A stretch of DNA of 41,506 nt from an uncultured Clostridia bacterium (GCA_904393115.1 CAJFMX010000022.1:1-41506); one strand, 5' to 3'. Shown: positions 1 through 8,652, counted from the stretch's first letter. Notes: generated by a model not told the origin, from the sequence alone. Program-made: numbers and translations.

Positions 1-44
1 GCCCCCAAAACTCCATTCCTATGTTATAATAGAAACGAGGAGGG

Positions 45-329
45 ATGAAGTATGATGGGCCGACAGAGTGGTCAGATAAGTATGTTGATTCTGGACATAA
101 TGGCCGCATCCAAAGCTGGGAACGGATTTATTTGGAAGAGGGGGCGGAAGGTCTTGCAGTGGAGCGCAGAGGGCGCAAAAGTACAGGCAGGCCGAAGAAA
201 CTGCCCGACAAAGTAGAAGAGGACCTGCTTGCCGAAGTACAGCGGCTGCGAGCGGAAAATGCATACCTAAAAAACTTGCAAGCCTTGGTTTTGGAAGAAG
301 AGCGACGCCAGCGCAAAAAGCGCAGGTAG
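45..329 (+). CDS. IS3-family transposase OrfA (shortened)
   Basis: A 94-residue protein resembling the second half of an IS150-type OrfA. It has one helix-turn-helix-like segment (GRIQSWERIYLEEGAEGL, about residues 20-37), a basic linker (GRPKK), and a leucine-zipper-like end (AEVQRLRAENAYLKNLQAL) of the kind that mediates OrfA/OrfAB multimerisation. A good ribosome-binding site (GAGGAGGG, 37-44) directly precedes ATG 45, and a TATAAT lies at 25-30. Related OrfA proteins carry a further N-terminal HTH repeat that is missing here, so this copy may have an internal deletion or belong to a short subgroup. The final codons contain CAAAAAG (314-320), a plausible -1 slippage site leading into OrfB. 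Confidence 0.75.
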   Translation: MKYDGPTEWSDKYVDSGHNGRIQSWERIYLEEGAEGLAVERRGRKSTGRPKKLPDKVEEDLLAEVQRLRAENAYLKNLQALVLEEERRQRKKRR

Positions 330-418
330 TTCAAAAACTGAGGCATGAGTTCTCGCTGGCCCTTCTGCTCACAATCGCTCAACTTCCTCGCGCGACCTTC
401 TACTACCATCTGAAGCGG

Positions 419-1168
419 GTGAGGGTTCCAGACAAATACAAGGAAGTCAAGGCAGAAATTATCAAGATTTACTACGAGAACAAAGGACGGTATGGATACC
501 GCCGTATCACAACTGAAGTACACAACCATGGATTTTCAATTAACCACAAGACCGTCCAACGGCTTATGAAGGAGTTAGGACTGGCTTGTCGTGTCAGAAT
601 CAAGAAATATCGTTCTTACAAGGGTGAAGTAGGAAAAATTGCTCCTAATCTGCTGAACCGGAACTTCTATGCGGAAAAGCCAAACCAGAAATGGGTGACC
701 GACGTAACCGAGTTCAGCTTGTTTGGACAGAAGATGTATCTCTCGCCCATTTTGGATTTGCACAACGGTTATCTGGTCAGCTATACTATCTCTGACCGGC
801 CAGTGTTGGGTATGATAACTTCCATGCTTGAGAAGGCCTTTGAGACTATACCAGATGGAACAGGATTGATCCTCCATTCTGATCAAGGCTGGCAGTATCA
901 GCACAAGCAATACCAGCGTATGCTCAGGAGAAAAGGAATCCGCCAGAGCATGAGCCGGAAAGGCAACTGTTTGGACAATGCCGTCATGGAGAATTTCTTT
1001 GGTCTGCTCAAGAGCGAGCTACTCTATCTGCAAGAGTTCAGATCTTTGGATCACTTCAAGCAGGAACTGGTGGACTATCTCGATTACTATAATAACCGCA
1101 GAATCAAGGCAAAGTTAATGGGCTTGCCGCCTGCTCTTCACAGACAACAAGCCCTCTCGGTTGCTTGA
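419..1168 (+). CDS. IS3-family transposase OrfB (DDE integrase)
   Basis: The catalytic DDE transposase, with an rve-type integrase core. The triad is visible: D in WVTDVTEF, D in LHSDQGWQY, and E in LDNAVMENFFGLLKSE. An HTH_21-like segment (GRYGYRRI) precedes it. The open frame actually continues upstream to about 317 in the -1 phase relative to OrfA (encoding LRHEFSLALLLTIAQLPRATF), as expected if the active OrfAB is made by programmed -1 frameshifting at about 315-320. GTG 419 is only the first in-frame start codon. The frame is intact and ends 21 bases before the right inverted repeat, so the catalytic part looks functional. Confidence 0.88.
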   Translation: MRVPDKYKEVKAEIIKIYYENKGRYGYRRITTEVHNHGFSINHKTVQRLMKELGLACRVRIKKYRSYKGEVGKIAPNLLNRNFYAEKPNQKWVTDVTEFSLFGQKMYLSPILDLHNGYLVSYTISDRPVLGMITSMLEKAFETIPDGTGLILHSDQGWQYQHKQYQRMLRRKGIRQSMSRKGNCLDNAVMENFFGLLKSELLYLQEFRSLDHFKQELVDYLDYYNNRRIKAKLMGLPPALHRQQALSVA

Positions 1169-1207
1169 ACAATTCCTTCAGAAATATTGTCTAACTTTTC
1201 GGGGTCA

Positions 1208-1489
1208 CTTCACCTTTGTCAACAGGTCCTTTTATTATACCTTATCTTTTACGGCATCGCGTTTCGCTTGCTTTACACGCCAAAACCAAAGTCATCTGCG
1301 AAGGCATTGTCGATATGGAATTCTACCTCCATCCATGATCACCGCTCTCTGCTTTCGCATTGTTTCGTTTTTTGTAACAATTCTTGCAAAAAACGAAATG
1401 TCGCCTGCTTTTAGGATGCTAACATGCCATATTAGCATCCTCCTGCTCCACCCTATACTTATGATATGAAGCTGTTTCTGCTACCTGTC
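1208..1489. other. AT-rich intergenic stretch right of the IS
   Basis: No convincing gene lies here. Short open frames in this stretch have no ribosome-binding site and no recognisable composition. It separates the IS from the convergent WYL regulator. Confidence 0.5.
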
Positions 1490-2473
1490 CTAATCCTCTA
1501 AATCAGACGCAGCAGCTCTTATCATTCCTAAATACGCTTCTTTCACATTTTGCGGAGCTTTAATTTTAACTTTTCCACCAAACCCAAATACCCAACTATA
1601 AAAAACATTGTTTACTGCAATATTGACAATTGCTCTGAAGGATGTCGCGTCATTTGCATATGTGGCAACATCCTCGCCAAAGCGGTCTATAATAGAGTCC
1701 ATCACATCGTTATCGCAAATCAATTCCACTTCAGCCCGGTCGCTATTAAACATCCGGAATGTGGTGTTGATGTATTCGTTAATATGAAATTCCTCCGGTG
1801 GGGGAGTTCCGTCCTCAGTCAAGATATCAGGGCGCTTTGCAATACGGTCTACACGGAAGCTGCCAATGCGTTGCTTATAATCGTAGACGCCCACCATGTA
1901 GTAATAGTCGCCGTTCCAGACCAAATGCAACGGTGTGATCGTGTATGGCTCTCCATTGCGCCTCAACTTATGTTGTTTCCGAACATCATACTGGAAGTAT
2001 TGAAAAGAAATCTTTTTGTTCGTATTGATTGCTTCATTTATTGCATCCACAATCAAATAGATTCTCTCATTTCCGGACTTTACACGGCCCTCACAGCTTA
2101 CGTTTCTCTTCAGCATAACACGGGCATGTTCTCCTGCAAGTGTGCTGAGTTTGTCAACCAATTCCTTGCTCTTACTTGCCGTAATGAACTTGGAGGAGCA
2201 CACAGCATCAATGAGGAGCTTCAGCTCCGGAATATCAAATGGCCTAGCGAACAAATTATATCGATTTTGCGTTGATTTTACTTCTTCTATCTCAAGCCCA
2301 AACTGCTTCAACAGCTCAATGTCGGTCTTGATAGTTTGGCGATGCGACTGAATTCCGTATTGTTGCTCTAATATCTGCATCAGCTGTGCAGTCGTTAGGA
2401 AATGCTCTTCATCGGTTTGCTCATATAGAATTTTTGCAAGGTATAACGGCCTCAGTTTTGCTTTGTTCTCCAT
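1490..2473 (-). CDS. WYL-domain helix-turn-helix transcriptional regulator
   Basis: A 327-residue regulator in the DeoR/YafY-like WYL class. The N-terminal winged HTH spans about residues 1-75 (TTAQLMQILEQQYGI, then HRQTIKTDIELLKQFG). A linker follows, then the WYL ligand-sensing domain from about 140, with the signature stretch WNGDYYYMVGVYD and the basic RIGSFRVDRI. The C-terminal WCX-like extension ends in AYLGMIRAAASDLED. ATG 2473 is preferred over the in-frame codon 30 residues upstream because GAGGAG lies 10 bases before it and the family usually starts close to the HTH. WYL regulators often control mobile-element or defence genes and respond to nucleic-acid or nucleotide ligands; the target here is unknown. 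It is AT-rich and sits between two transposase loci, suggesting horizontal acquisition. Confidence 0.85.
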   Translation of the reverse strand: MENKAKLRPLYLAKILYEQTDEEHFLTTAQLMQILEQQYGIQSHRQTIKTDIELLKQFGLEIEEVKSTQNRYNLFARPFDIPELKLLIDAVCSSKFITASKSKELVDKLSTLAGEHARVMLKRNVSCEGRVKSGNERIYLIVDAINEAINTNKKISFQYFQYDVRKQHKLRRNGEPYTITPLHLVWNGDYYYMVGVYDYKQRIGSFRVDRIAKRPDILTEDGTPPPEEFHINEYINTTFRMFNSDRAEVELICDNDVMDSIIDRFGEDVATYANDATSFRAIVNIAVNNVFYSWVFGFGGKVKIKAPQNVKEAYLGMIRAAASDLED

Positions 2474-2943
2474 CCCATCGTCTCTCCTCACCAATTTTAT
2501 TAAGGAATATCCGGCTAGACATCTCTTCTTATCAATCTCCTGCAACTTCCATAAACTTATCAATAATACAGTGAGAAATCATATAGAGCTTACATAGTAT
2601 CCACAGAAACCGCTCGTTTGGGTTTACTTTTGTCACCATGTACCGGGATAGCTCAGCTGCTTTTTCAAGATTGCTTTTTTCATCTTGTTTGCGTTCATCA
2701 TAATCAAAATTCTATCGTATCTGACGCCCTTATTCACGCATCCTAACCTGTGATTTCCCATTCGCCCAACAAATACAAAGATTTGTTGTAAATTATAGCA
2801 TGATCTATTGCCTTCATCAAGAGATTTTGACAAAATCCATGGATCGCAGCGTGTGGTGTCGAATTAGAACATCACCAGTTCAAAAACGTACTGATGTCCT
2901 GCAAAATGTAACGCAATAAGCGCAGCATTCAGTCAATTTCACT
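2474..2943. other. Intergenic stretch with no supported gene
   Basis: This lies between the WYL regulator start and the IS1182 remnant. A 66-codon open frame (2633-2833, minus strand) has no recognisable domain or good ribosome-binding site and is not called. The stretch is AT-rich. Confidence 0.45.
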
Positions 2944-3394
2944 TTAAACAATAACACGAGGCCCGCGCCAGGCATATTTAAGCTTCATCCTTTTCATGAC
3001 TTGAGCCAAGCCTCTGTATTGCGTATAGCGCATGTCATGCTTATCTAACGCTTCCGTGAATATTCGCTCAATTTTCTGCTGCCGCGGCTTGTGGATATAC
3101 CGATACTGCGGCGTGTGCCGAATATCCTCCGCCATTTCCACAAATACTTGCCATATGTGACGGTCAAAATTTTTCTCCCTTGTCGTTTTGGGGACATGGT
3201 TCTTGTGGGACAATCGACTGGCTCCTGTACTCCCACCCGCCGTCCCGGTTCGCTGTGGCATAGTGCAGAATGTTGTATTTCAGGCAGATCACATCGTCAT
3301 AGTACTTGTCGTTAACATAAGTGTATCGGATGGGATTCCCGGCTTTGGTTTTCGGGAGAGTATAAACTGAGTGAGGTCCGAATGCAGCCGCCAA
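2944..3394 (-). pseudogene. Remnant of an IS1182-type transposase (C-terminal part, frameshifted)
   Basis: Two minus-strand frames together read as the C-terminal third of an IS1182-family transposase. The upstream frame (about 3394-3200) gives RYTYVNDKYYDDVICLKYN and LHYATANRDGGWEYRS. The downstream frame (about 3220-2944) gives RHIWQVFVEMAEDIRHTP, KIERIFTEALDKHDMRYTQY and RGLAQV. In intact relatives these blocks are collinear in one frame and the second is followed by a longer C-terminus. Here there is a frameshift near 3180-3230, the usual cysteine/lysine-rich join is missing, and both ends are lost. It is a dead element marking earlier transposition at this locus. Confidence 0.75.
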
Positions 3395-3510
3395 AGATTC
3401 TTTTCCAATTCCATGGTGTTTTTTTGTGGAGCTGTTATCAGAAATGATTTTGTGTTCGAGCTTATTACTAAAATATCGTAATACAATAGGTCGAACGCTG
3501 CGCTATCATG

Positions 3511-3662
3511 TCAGGCCCCAGACGTGTGCGAAGTGCGTCTCCAGGGTCCACGGGGCCCGGCCCGAAAAAAGGGAGACGACTCTCGTCGTCTCCCTTTTTT
3601 CGGAAAGCGGGCCCCTCCCGGAAACGGACCTTCGTCCGTTTCCGGGACAGCGCGCCAGCGCG
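3511..3662. repeat. Repeat family D, copy 1: terminator-bearing module abutting the pfkA stop
   Basis: About 150 bases shared with 36993-37158. Conserved frames are GACGTGTGCGA, then CACGGGGCCCGGCCC, then GGAAAGCGGGCCCCTCCC, then CCGTTTCCGGGACAGCGCGC. Between the second and third frames sits a hairpin whose sequence is completely different in the two copies. GGGGCCCG and CGGGCCCC in the frames can also pair around that hairpin, and CCCGGAAACGGAC pairs with GTCCGTTTCCGGG, giving a cascade of stems. The module ends directly at the pfkA stop codon (3663-3665). Confidence 0.8.
3564..3601 (-). terminator. Bidirectional terminator downstream of pfkA
   Basis: A perfect inverted repeat: GGGAGACGA and TCGTCTCCC around a short loop, flanked by A6 on one side and T6 on the other, so it can terminate from either direction. 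It occupies the variable hairpin slot of repeat D copy 1. Confidence 0.85.
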
Positions 3663-4688
3663 TCATCTCGCAAGAATGTCCGCCAGCTCGATCAGGTGCT
3701 TGTCCACGCGGCGCTTCATGGAGAGCGCCTTGTCGATCTCCACCGCCACAATGCGGTTCTTGACCACGCCCACGCAAAGACCGCCCTGGTTCTCGCGCAG
3801 CAGGTCCACGGCCTTCTCGCCCATGCGGGCCGAGAGGATGCGGTCGGACGCCGTCGGGGAGCCGCCGCGCTGCACGTGGCCGATCACGCAGCCGCGCGCG
3901 TCCACGCGCCGGCCCACGGTCTCGGAGTTCGCGTTGAGCCAGGAGGCGATGTAGTCCGCCGTGAAGTGGTGCATCTTCGGCGCCGCGTACACGCCCTCGG
4001 CCATGACGATGATGCCGTACTTCTTGCCGCGCGCAAAGGAGGTGCGCAGCTTCTGCACGATGTAGTCCAGCCACTGGTTGTCCGTCTTCTTGATCTCCGG
4101 GATCAGGATCGCCTCCGCGCCCGCCGCAATGCCCGAGTGCACCGCGATGTCGCCGCAGCCGCGGCCCATGACGTCCACGACGGAAACGCGGCCATGGGAG
4201 GCCATGGTGTCGCGCAGCTTGTTGATGGAGTCCACGCAGGTGTTGACCGCCGTGTCAAAGCCGATGGTGTAGTCCGTGTAGGCCAGGTCGTTGTCGATGG
4301 TTCCCGGCAGGCCGATGACGTTGATGCCGCCCTCGTGCTGCACCAGGTTCGCCCCGCGGTAGGAGCCGTCGCCGCCGCAGACCACCAGGCCCTCGATGCC
4401 GTGCGCGCGCAGGTTCTCGTAACATTTCTGGCGGACGGCGGGATCGGTGGCGAATTCCGGCAGGCGGGCCGTGCCCAGCATCGTGCCGCCGCGGTGGATG
4501 ATGTCGCCGACATCGCCCGCCGAGAGCTGCTCGATCTCGTCCTGCATCAGGCCCAGGTACCCGTCGCGGACGCCGAAGACCTCCATGTCAAAGTACAGCG
4601 CCGAGCGCACCACCGCGCGGATGGCCGCGTTCATGCCGGGCGCGTCGCCGCCGGAGGTCAAAATCGCGATCTTCTTCTTGTCTGCCAT
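3663..4688 (-). CDS. pfkA: ATP-dependent 6-phosphofructokinase
   Basis: Phosphorylates fructose 6-phosphate to fructose 1,6-bisphosphate in the cytoplasm, the committed step of glycolysis. The 341-residue length is close to the bacterial PfkA norm of about 320. Motifs: GGDAPGMNAAIR (13-24) and GGDGS (105-109) for nucleotide binding; PGTIDND (128-134) with the catalytic Asp; MGRGCGD (174-180) for sugar phosphate. Gly in GGDGS and in PGTIDND is the ATP-type signature; PPi-dependent enzymes have Asp and Lys there. GGAGAG precedes the ATG at a normal distance. It follows the 66-residue gene on the same strand, probably from the promoter at 5064-5092. Pyruvate kinase, a common downstream neighbour, is absent; repeat D and the IS remnant follow instead. 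Confidence 0.97.
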   Translation of the reverse strand: MADKKKIAILTSGGDAPGMNAAIRAVVRSALYFDMEVFGVRDGYLGLMQDEIEQLSAGDVGDIIHRGGTMLGTARLPEFATDPAVRQKCYENLRAHGIEGLVVCGGDGSYRGANLVQHEGGINVIGLPGTIDNDLAYTDYTIGFDTAVNTCVDSINKLRDTMASHGRVSVVDVMGRGCGDIAVHSGIAAGAEAILIPEIKKTDNQWLDYIVQKLRTSFARGKKYGIIVMAEGVYAAPKMHHFTADYIASWLNANSETVGRRVDARGCVIGHVQRGGSPTASDRILSARMGEKAVDLLRENQGGLCVGVVKNRIVAVEIDKALSMKRRVDKHLIELADILAR

Positions 4689-4819
4689 ATCCTCTTTCTC
4701 TCCTTTTCTTCACGCTTTTCCATTTTTTCTTCTTGAGCGCGTTCCACGGCGGTGCGCCGGCATTTTCCCGGGGGACAGGGCTTGCCGGGCTGCCCGAATC
4801 CGGAAATCCTCCCGGGCGG

Positions 4820-5020
4820 CTAAAAGCCCTGCTCCAGAAAGATCTCGCGCGCGGACGCGGCCTCTGAGCGCAGGACGAGCAGCTCGTAGCAGTTCTCCTC
4901 CTCGCTCCGGTTCCGGTAGACGGGTTTGAGCCGGACCAGGACGCCCTCGCGGCTGAGCATCTGCGTAAGCCGCGCCGCCTCCTGGCGGCTGTGCGCCATG
5001 TGGATGACGACCCACGTCAC
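4820..5020 (-). CDS. Small conserved protein, DUF2007-like putative signal-transducing protein
   Basis: A 66-residue soluble protein with an alternating strand/helix pattern (WVVIHMAHSRQEAARLTQML, then LVRLKPVY, then YELLVLRSEAASAREIFLEQ). It is compatible with the small ferredoxin-like DUF2007 fold; small proteins of this kind are found between dnaE and pfkA in related Clostridia. The start is a GTG preceded by AAGGAGGGG, with a strong promoter just upstream. No catalytic residues are evident. The assignment rests on pattern and position only; the molecular role is unknown. Confidence 0.72.
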   Translation of the reverse strand: MTWVVIHMAHSRQEAARLTQMLSREGVLVRLKPVYRNRSEEENCYELLVLRSEAASAREIFLEQGF

Positions 5021-5063
5021 ATCTCATCCCCTCCTTCGGCCGGAACCTGCGCCAACCGCTTGC

Positions 5064-5092
5064 ATTATACCACATTACAAAACGGGTGTAAA
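5064..5092 (-). promoter_or_regulatory. Sigma-A-type promoter for the 66-residue gene and pfkA
   Basis: On the minus strand: TTTACA, a 17-base spacer, then TATAAT, about 45 bases before the GTG start. It lies after the dnaE stop, so pfkA does not depend on dnaE transcription. Confidence 0.8.
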
Positions 5093-5096
5093 TCGC

Positions 5097-5122
5097 GCGG
5101 GAAGGGGCTTCCCGCATTTTTT
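5097..5122 (+). terminator. Hairpin with T-run between dnaE and its downstream promoter
   Basis: GCGGGAAG and CTTCCCGC pair around GGG, followed on the plus strand by ATTTTTTT. In the dnaE direction the stem is followed only by GCGATTTAC, so it would stop plus-strand (antisense) transcripts better than dnaE readthrough. It may act in both directions. Confidence 0.55.
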
Positions 5123-5137
5123 TGACAAATTCGCGCC

Positions 5138-8100
5138 TCAGGCGAGCTTGGCCGTGCCCGCGCCCAGCAGCCCCTCGAGCTTGTCCACCAGCGCCGCGTC
5201 CGGATCGACGAAGTAGGCGCCGGGCAGGTCGTAGACCTTGCCCTCGATCACCGCGCGCACGGGCGTCCTGCCGCCGTGCTGCCGGAGCAGGTTCTGCACA
5301 AGGGGCAGCAGGGTCCGATCGTCCACCTTGACGTAGAAGCGCTGCGGCCGCTCCCTGTGCGCCTGCGCGCCCGGCGCCGGGACCGCGTGCGCGCTCTCGA
5401 CCAGGAGCTTGGGCGCCTCGTCCTCGCGCAGGGAGAGCGTGCCCGCCATCGTCAGCACCGCGTCCTCCTGCAGGAGCCCGCCCAGCCGCTCGTACACCTT
5501 GGGGAAGACCAGGCACTCCATCGCGCCGTAGAGGTCTTCCAGCGTGACAAAGGCCATGAGCTTGTTGTTGCGCGTGGTGCTGACGCGGATCTGCACGGCC
5601 ATGCCGGTCAGGGCCAGCGGCGTGCGGTCGTACTTCTCCCAGTCGGGCTCGGCGGCCATCTCCTCGACCATGGCGACGTTGAAGGGCTGCTTTTCCAGGA
5701 CCGCGCGGTATTCGTCCAAGGGGTGGCCGGTGATGTAGACGCCGGTCATCTCCTTTTCATACTGGAGCAGCGCGCGCTGCGGCAGCTCCGGCAGGTCCGG
5801 CAGGCGCGGCCGCGGGGCCTCCACACCCTCCAGGGCAAAGAGCGAGATCTGCCCGGCGATCGTGCTCTTGCGCCGCCCCTGCTCGCCGTCCAGCGCGCTC
5901 TCGTAGACCGCCAGCTTCTGCGCGCGGTGGCCGGGCAGGCTGTCCATGGCCCCGGCCTTGATGAGGCTCTCGACCACGCGCTTGTTGAGCGCCTCGTAGT
6001 CCACGCGCTCGACGTAGTCGTACAGGTCGCGGTAGTCGCCGTCCTGCCGGCCCTCGACGATGGCGCGCACCGCGCCCGCGCCCACGCCGCGCAGGGCGTT
6101 CAGGCCGTAGCGGATGCTGCCGCCCTCGACGGAGAACTTCCCCTGCGAGCGGTTGACGTCCGGCGGCAGGACCGGGATGCCCGTCTTGCGCCCGTACTGG
6201 ATGAAGGCGGCGATCTTGCTCGAGTTGCCCACGACCGAGTTCAGGATCGCCGCGAGGAACTCCACCGGGTAGTGGCACTTGAGGTACGCCGTCTCAAAGG
6301 CGACCACCGCATAGGCCGCGGCGTGGCTCTTGTTGAACGCGTACTGCGCGAACGTCTCCATCTCCGAGAAGATCTGCAGCGCCACCTCCGCGCTCGTGCC
6401 CAGGCGCACCGCGCCGGGGACGACGACGTTGCCCGCCTCGTCCACCGCGCCGTCGACGAAGACCTTTTTCTCCTTGTCCATCTCCTCCTTCTTCTTCTTG
6501 GCCATGGCGCGGCGGACCATGTCGCTGCGGCCGAGGGAATAGCCCGCGACGTCCCGAACGATCTGCATGACCTGCTCCTGGTAGACCATGCAGCCGTAGG
6601 TGACGTCGAGTGACTTTTCCAGGATGGGCGAGAGGTATTTCACGCTCCCCGGGTCCTTTTTGCCCGCGATGAAGCGCGGAATGGACTGCATCGGTCCCGG
6701 CCGGTAGAGGGAGATGACGGCGATGATGTCCTCCAGGTTCTCCGGCCCAAGGTCGATGAGCACCTTGCGCATGCCCGCGGATTCGAGCTGGAACACGCCG
6801 TCCGTGTCGCCCCGGCCGAGCATCTCGTACGTCTCCCTGTCCTCGTAGGGGATCTTCTCGATGTCAAAGTCCGCGTCCTTCCCCTGGCGGATGAGCTCCT
6901 GCGCGTCGTGGATGACGGTCAGCGTCCGCAGGCCCAGGAAGTCCATCTTCAGCAGGCCCAGGTGCTCCACCGTGGTCATGGGGAACTGGGTGGTGATGAC
7001 GTCGTCGTTCTTCTGCAGGGGCACGAACTCGTCCAGGGGCCGCGCGCCGATGACCACGCCCGCGGCGTGGGTGCTGGCGTGGCGCGGCATCCCCTCCAGG
7101 GTCCGGGCGATGTCGATGAGCTCGCGCACCTTGTCGTCCGTGTCGTAGGCCTTTTTGAGCTCCGTGGAGATGTCCAGCGCCTTTTGCAGGGTCATCTTGG
7201 GGTCGGCGGGGATCATCTTGCTCAGACGGTCCACCTCGGCGTAGGGCAGGCCCAGCACGCGGCCCACGTCCCGCACCGCAAGGCGCGCGGCCATGGTGCC
7301 AAAGGTGATGATCTGGCTGACGTGGTCCGCGCCGTACTTGCGGGTCACATAGTCGATGACCTCCTGCCGCCGCTCGTAGCAGAAGTCGATGTCAAAGTCC
7401 GGCATGGAGACGCGCTCCGGGTTGAGGAACCGCTCGAAGATCAGGTTGTACTTGAGCGGGTCGATGCCCGTGATGCCCAGCGCATAGGCGCACAGGGACC
7501 CCGCGCCGCTGCCGCGCCCCGGGCCGACGGGGATGCCCTGGCTGCGCGCATAGCGGATGAAATCCCAGACGATGAGGAAGTAGTCCACGTACCCCATCCG
7601 GCAGATCATGGAGAACTCGTACTCCAGGCGCTCCTTAACCTGGCCCTCCACCGCGCCGTAGCGGCGGAGCGCGCCCTCGAGGCACAGGCGGTGCAGGTAT
7701 TCGTCGTGCGGCTCGCCGTTTGGCACGGGGAAGTCCGGCAGGTGGTACTTTCCGAACTCGAACTCGACGTTGCAGCGGCGGGCGATCTCGGCAGTGTTGT
7801 CAAAGGCCTCCTGCGCCTGGGGGAAGAGGGCGCGCATCTCCTCCTCGCTCTTTAGGTACATCTGGTCCGTTTCCATGCGCATGCGGTCCTCGTCCTCGAG
7901 CTTCTTGCCGGTCTGGATGCACAGGAGGATCTCCTGGGCGCGGGCGTCCTTTTGCAGGATGTAGTGGACGTCGTTCGTGGCGACAAGGGGGATGCCGGTC
8001 TCCGCGGCGATGCGCAGGATGCCGGCGTTCACGATCTTCTGCTCGCGCAGGCCGTGGTCCTGCAGCTCGAGGTAGAAGTGGTCCTTGCCCAGGATCTCCT

Positions 8101-8581
8101 GAAAGCGCAGGGCAAAGGCGCGCGCCTCGTCCATGCGCCCCTGCAGGATCAGGCGCGGGATGTCGCCCGAAAGGCAGGCCGACAGCGCAATGAGCCCCTC
8201 GTGCCTCTGCGCGAGCAGGTCCATGTCGATGCGGGGCTTGTAGTAGTAGCCCTCGATGAACCCGGCCGAGCAGAGCTTGATGAGGTTCTGATAGCCCTGC
8301 TGGTTTTCGCACAGGAGCACCAGGTGCGCGTATTCGCGGGAGCCCTGGGTCTTGTCAAAGCGGCTGCCCTGGGCGACGTAGACCTCGCACCCGATGACCG
8401 GGTGAACGCCCGCCTTCTTGCAGGCCTCGTAGAAGTCGACCACGCCGTACATCACGCCGTGGTCCGTAATCGCCAGGGACTCCATGCCCAGCTCCTTGGC
8501 GCGCTGCACCAGCGGCCCGATGCGGCAGGCGCCGTCCAGCAGGGAGTATTCGGTGTGCAGATGCAGGTGCGCAAAAGCCAT
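5138..8581 (-). CDS. dnaE: DNA polymerase III subunit alpha (DnaE)
   Basis: Replicative C-family DNA polymerase, 1147 residues, the usual DnaE length. The N-terminal PHP domain starts with HLHLHTEYSLLDG and TDHGVMYG. The palm carries PDFDIDF (about 393-399) with catalytic aspartates, followed by KMDFLGLRTL (about 542-551) and helix-hairpin-helix-type sequences (RPGPMQSIPRFI). An OB fold (MAVQIRVSTTRNNKLMAFV) follows, and the C-terminus ends LLGAGTAKLA. There is no inserted exonuclease domain, so this is DnaE, not PolC. ATG 8581 has GGAGGGGAG upstream. In Firmicutes DnaE usually extends primers together with PolC or, where PolC is absent, is the main replicase; which applies cannot be told here. 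It is transcribed from its own promoter. Confidence 0.97.
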   Translation of the reverse strand: MAFAHLHLHTEYSLLDGACRIGPLVQRAKELGMESLAITDHGVMYGVVDFYEACKKAGVHPVIGCEVYVAQGSRFDKTQGSREYAHLVLLCENQQGYQNLIKLCSAGFIEGYYYKPRIDMDLLAQRHEGLIALSACLSGDIPRLILQGRMDEARAFALRFQEILGKDHFYLELQDHGLREQKIVNAGILRIAAETGIPLVATNDVHYILQKDARAQEILLCIQTGKKLEDEDRMRMETDQMYLKSEEEMRALFPQAQEAFDNTAEIARRCNVEFEFGKYHLPDFPVPNGEPHDEYLHRLCLEGALRRYGAVEGQVKERLEYEFSMICRMGYVDYFLIVWDFIRYARSQGIPVGPGRGSGAGSLCAYALGITGIDPLKYNLIFERFLNPERVSMPDFDIDFCYERRQEVIDYVTRKYGADHVSQIITFGTMAARLAVRDVGRVLGLPYAEVDRLSKMIPADPKMTLQKALDISTELKKAYDTDDKVRELIDIARTLEGMPRHASTHAAGVVIGARPLDEFVPLQKNDDVITTQFPMTTVEHLGLLKMDFLGLRTLTVIHDAQELIRQGKDADFDIEKIPYEDRETYEMLGRGDTDGVFQLESAGMRKVLIDLGPENLEDIIAVISLYRPGPMQSIPRFIAGKKDPGSVKYLSPILEKSLDVTYGCMVYQEQVMQIVRDVAGYSLGRSDMVRRAMAKKKKEEMDKEKKVFVDGAVDEAGNVVVPGAVRLGTSAEVALQIFSEMETFAQYAFNKSHAAAYAVVAFETAYLKCHYPVEFLAAILNSVVGNSSKIAAFIQYGRKTGIPVLPPDVNRSQGKFSVEGGSIRYGLNALRGVGAGAVRAIVEGRQDGDYRDLYDYVERVDYEALNKRVVESLIKAGAMDSLPGHRAQKLAVYESALDGEQGRRKSTIAGQISLFALEGVEAPRPRLPDLPELPQRALLQYEKEMTGVYITGHPLDEYRAVLEKQPFNVAMVEEMAAEPDWEKYDRTPLALTGMAVQIRVSTTRNNKLMAFVTLEDLYGAMECLVFPKVYERLGGLLQEDAVLTMAGTLSLREDEAPKLLVESAHAVPAPGAQAHRERPQRFYVKVDDRTLLPLVQNLLRQHGGRTPVRAVIEGKVYDLPGAYFVDPDAALVDKLEGLLGAGTAKLA

Positions 8582-8624
8582 GCTCGCTCCCCTCCTGTTT
8601 CTTCCAAATCTCTACATTAGTTTT

Positions 8625-8652
8625 AGTATACCACGTTTCGGCCGGTTTTCAA
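8625..8652 (-). promoter_or_regulatory. Promoter of dnaE
   Basis: On the minus strand: TTGAAA, a 16-base spacer, then TATACT, about 45 bases upstream of the dnaE ATG. Repeat array A begins about 40 bases further upstream. Confidence 0.75.

Larger units (their letters stand above)
1..1207 (+). mobile_element. IS3-family insertion sequence (IS150-like group)
   Basis: An IS with two overlapping-phase transposase frames. Its right end is the typical IS3-family terminal sequence GTCTAACTTTTCGGGGTCA at 1189-1207, which ends in CA when read outward. The first bases of the window (GCCCCCAAAACTCC) look like a diverged inverted copy lacking the outermost T, so the window seems to begin almost exactly at the left end. 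A target-site duplication therefore cannot be tested. The element is AT-richer than the core genome. The left boundary is inferred; the right boundary is seen. Confidence 0.8.

Noticed and set aside
2633..2833. A 66-codon minus-strand frame next to the WYL gene
   Set aside because: No recognisable family, a poor ribosome-binding site, and it lies among decayed mobile DNA.
4103..4513. Alternative-frame ORFs inside pfkA
   Set aside because: They are extremely Ala/Arg/Ser/Thr-biased, typical of an off-frame reading of GC-rich genes; pfkA is unambiguous.
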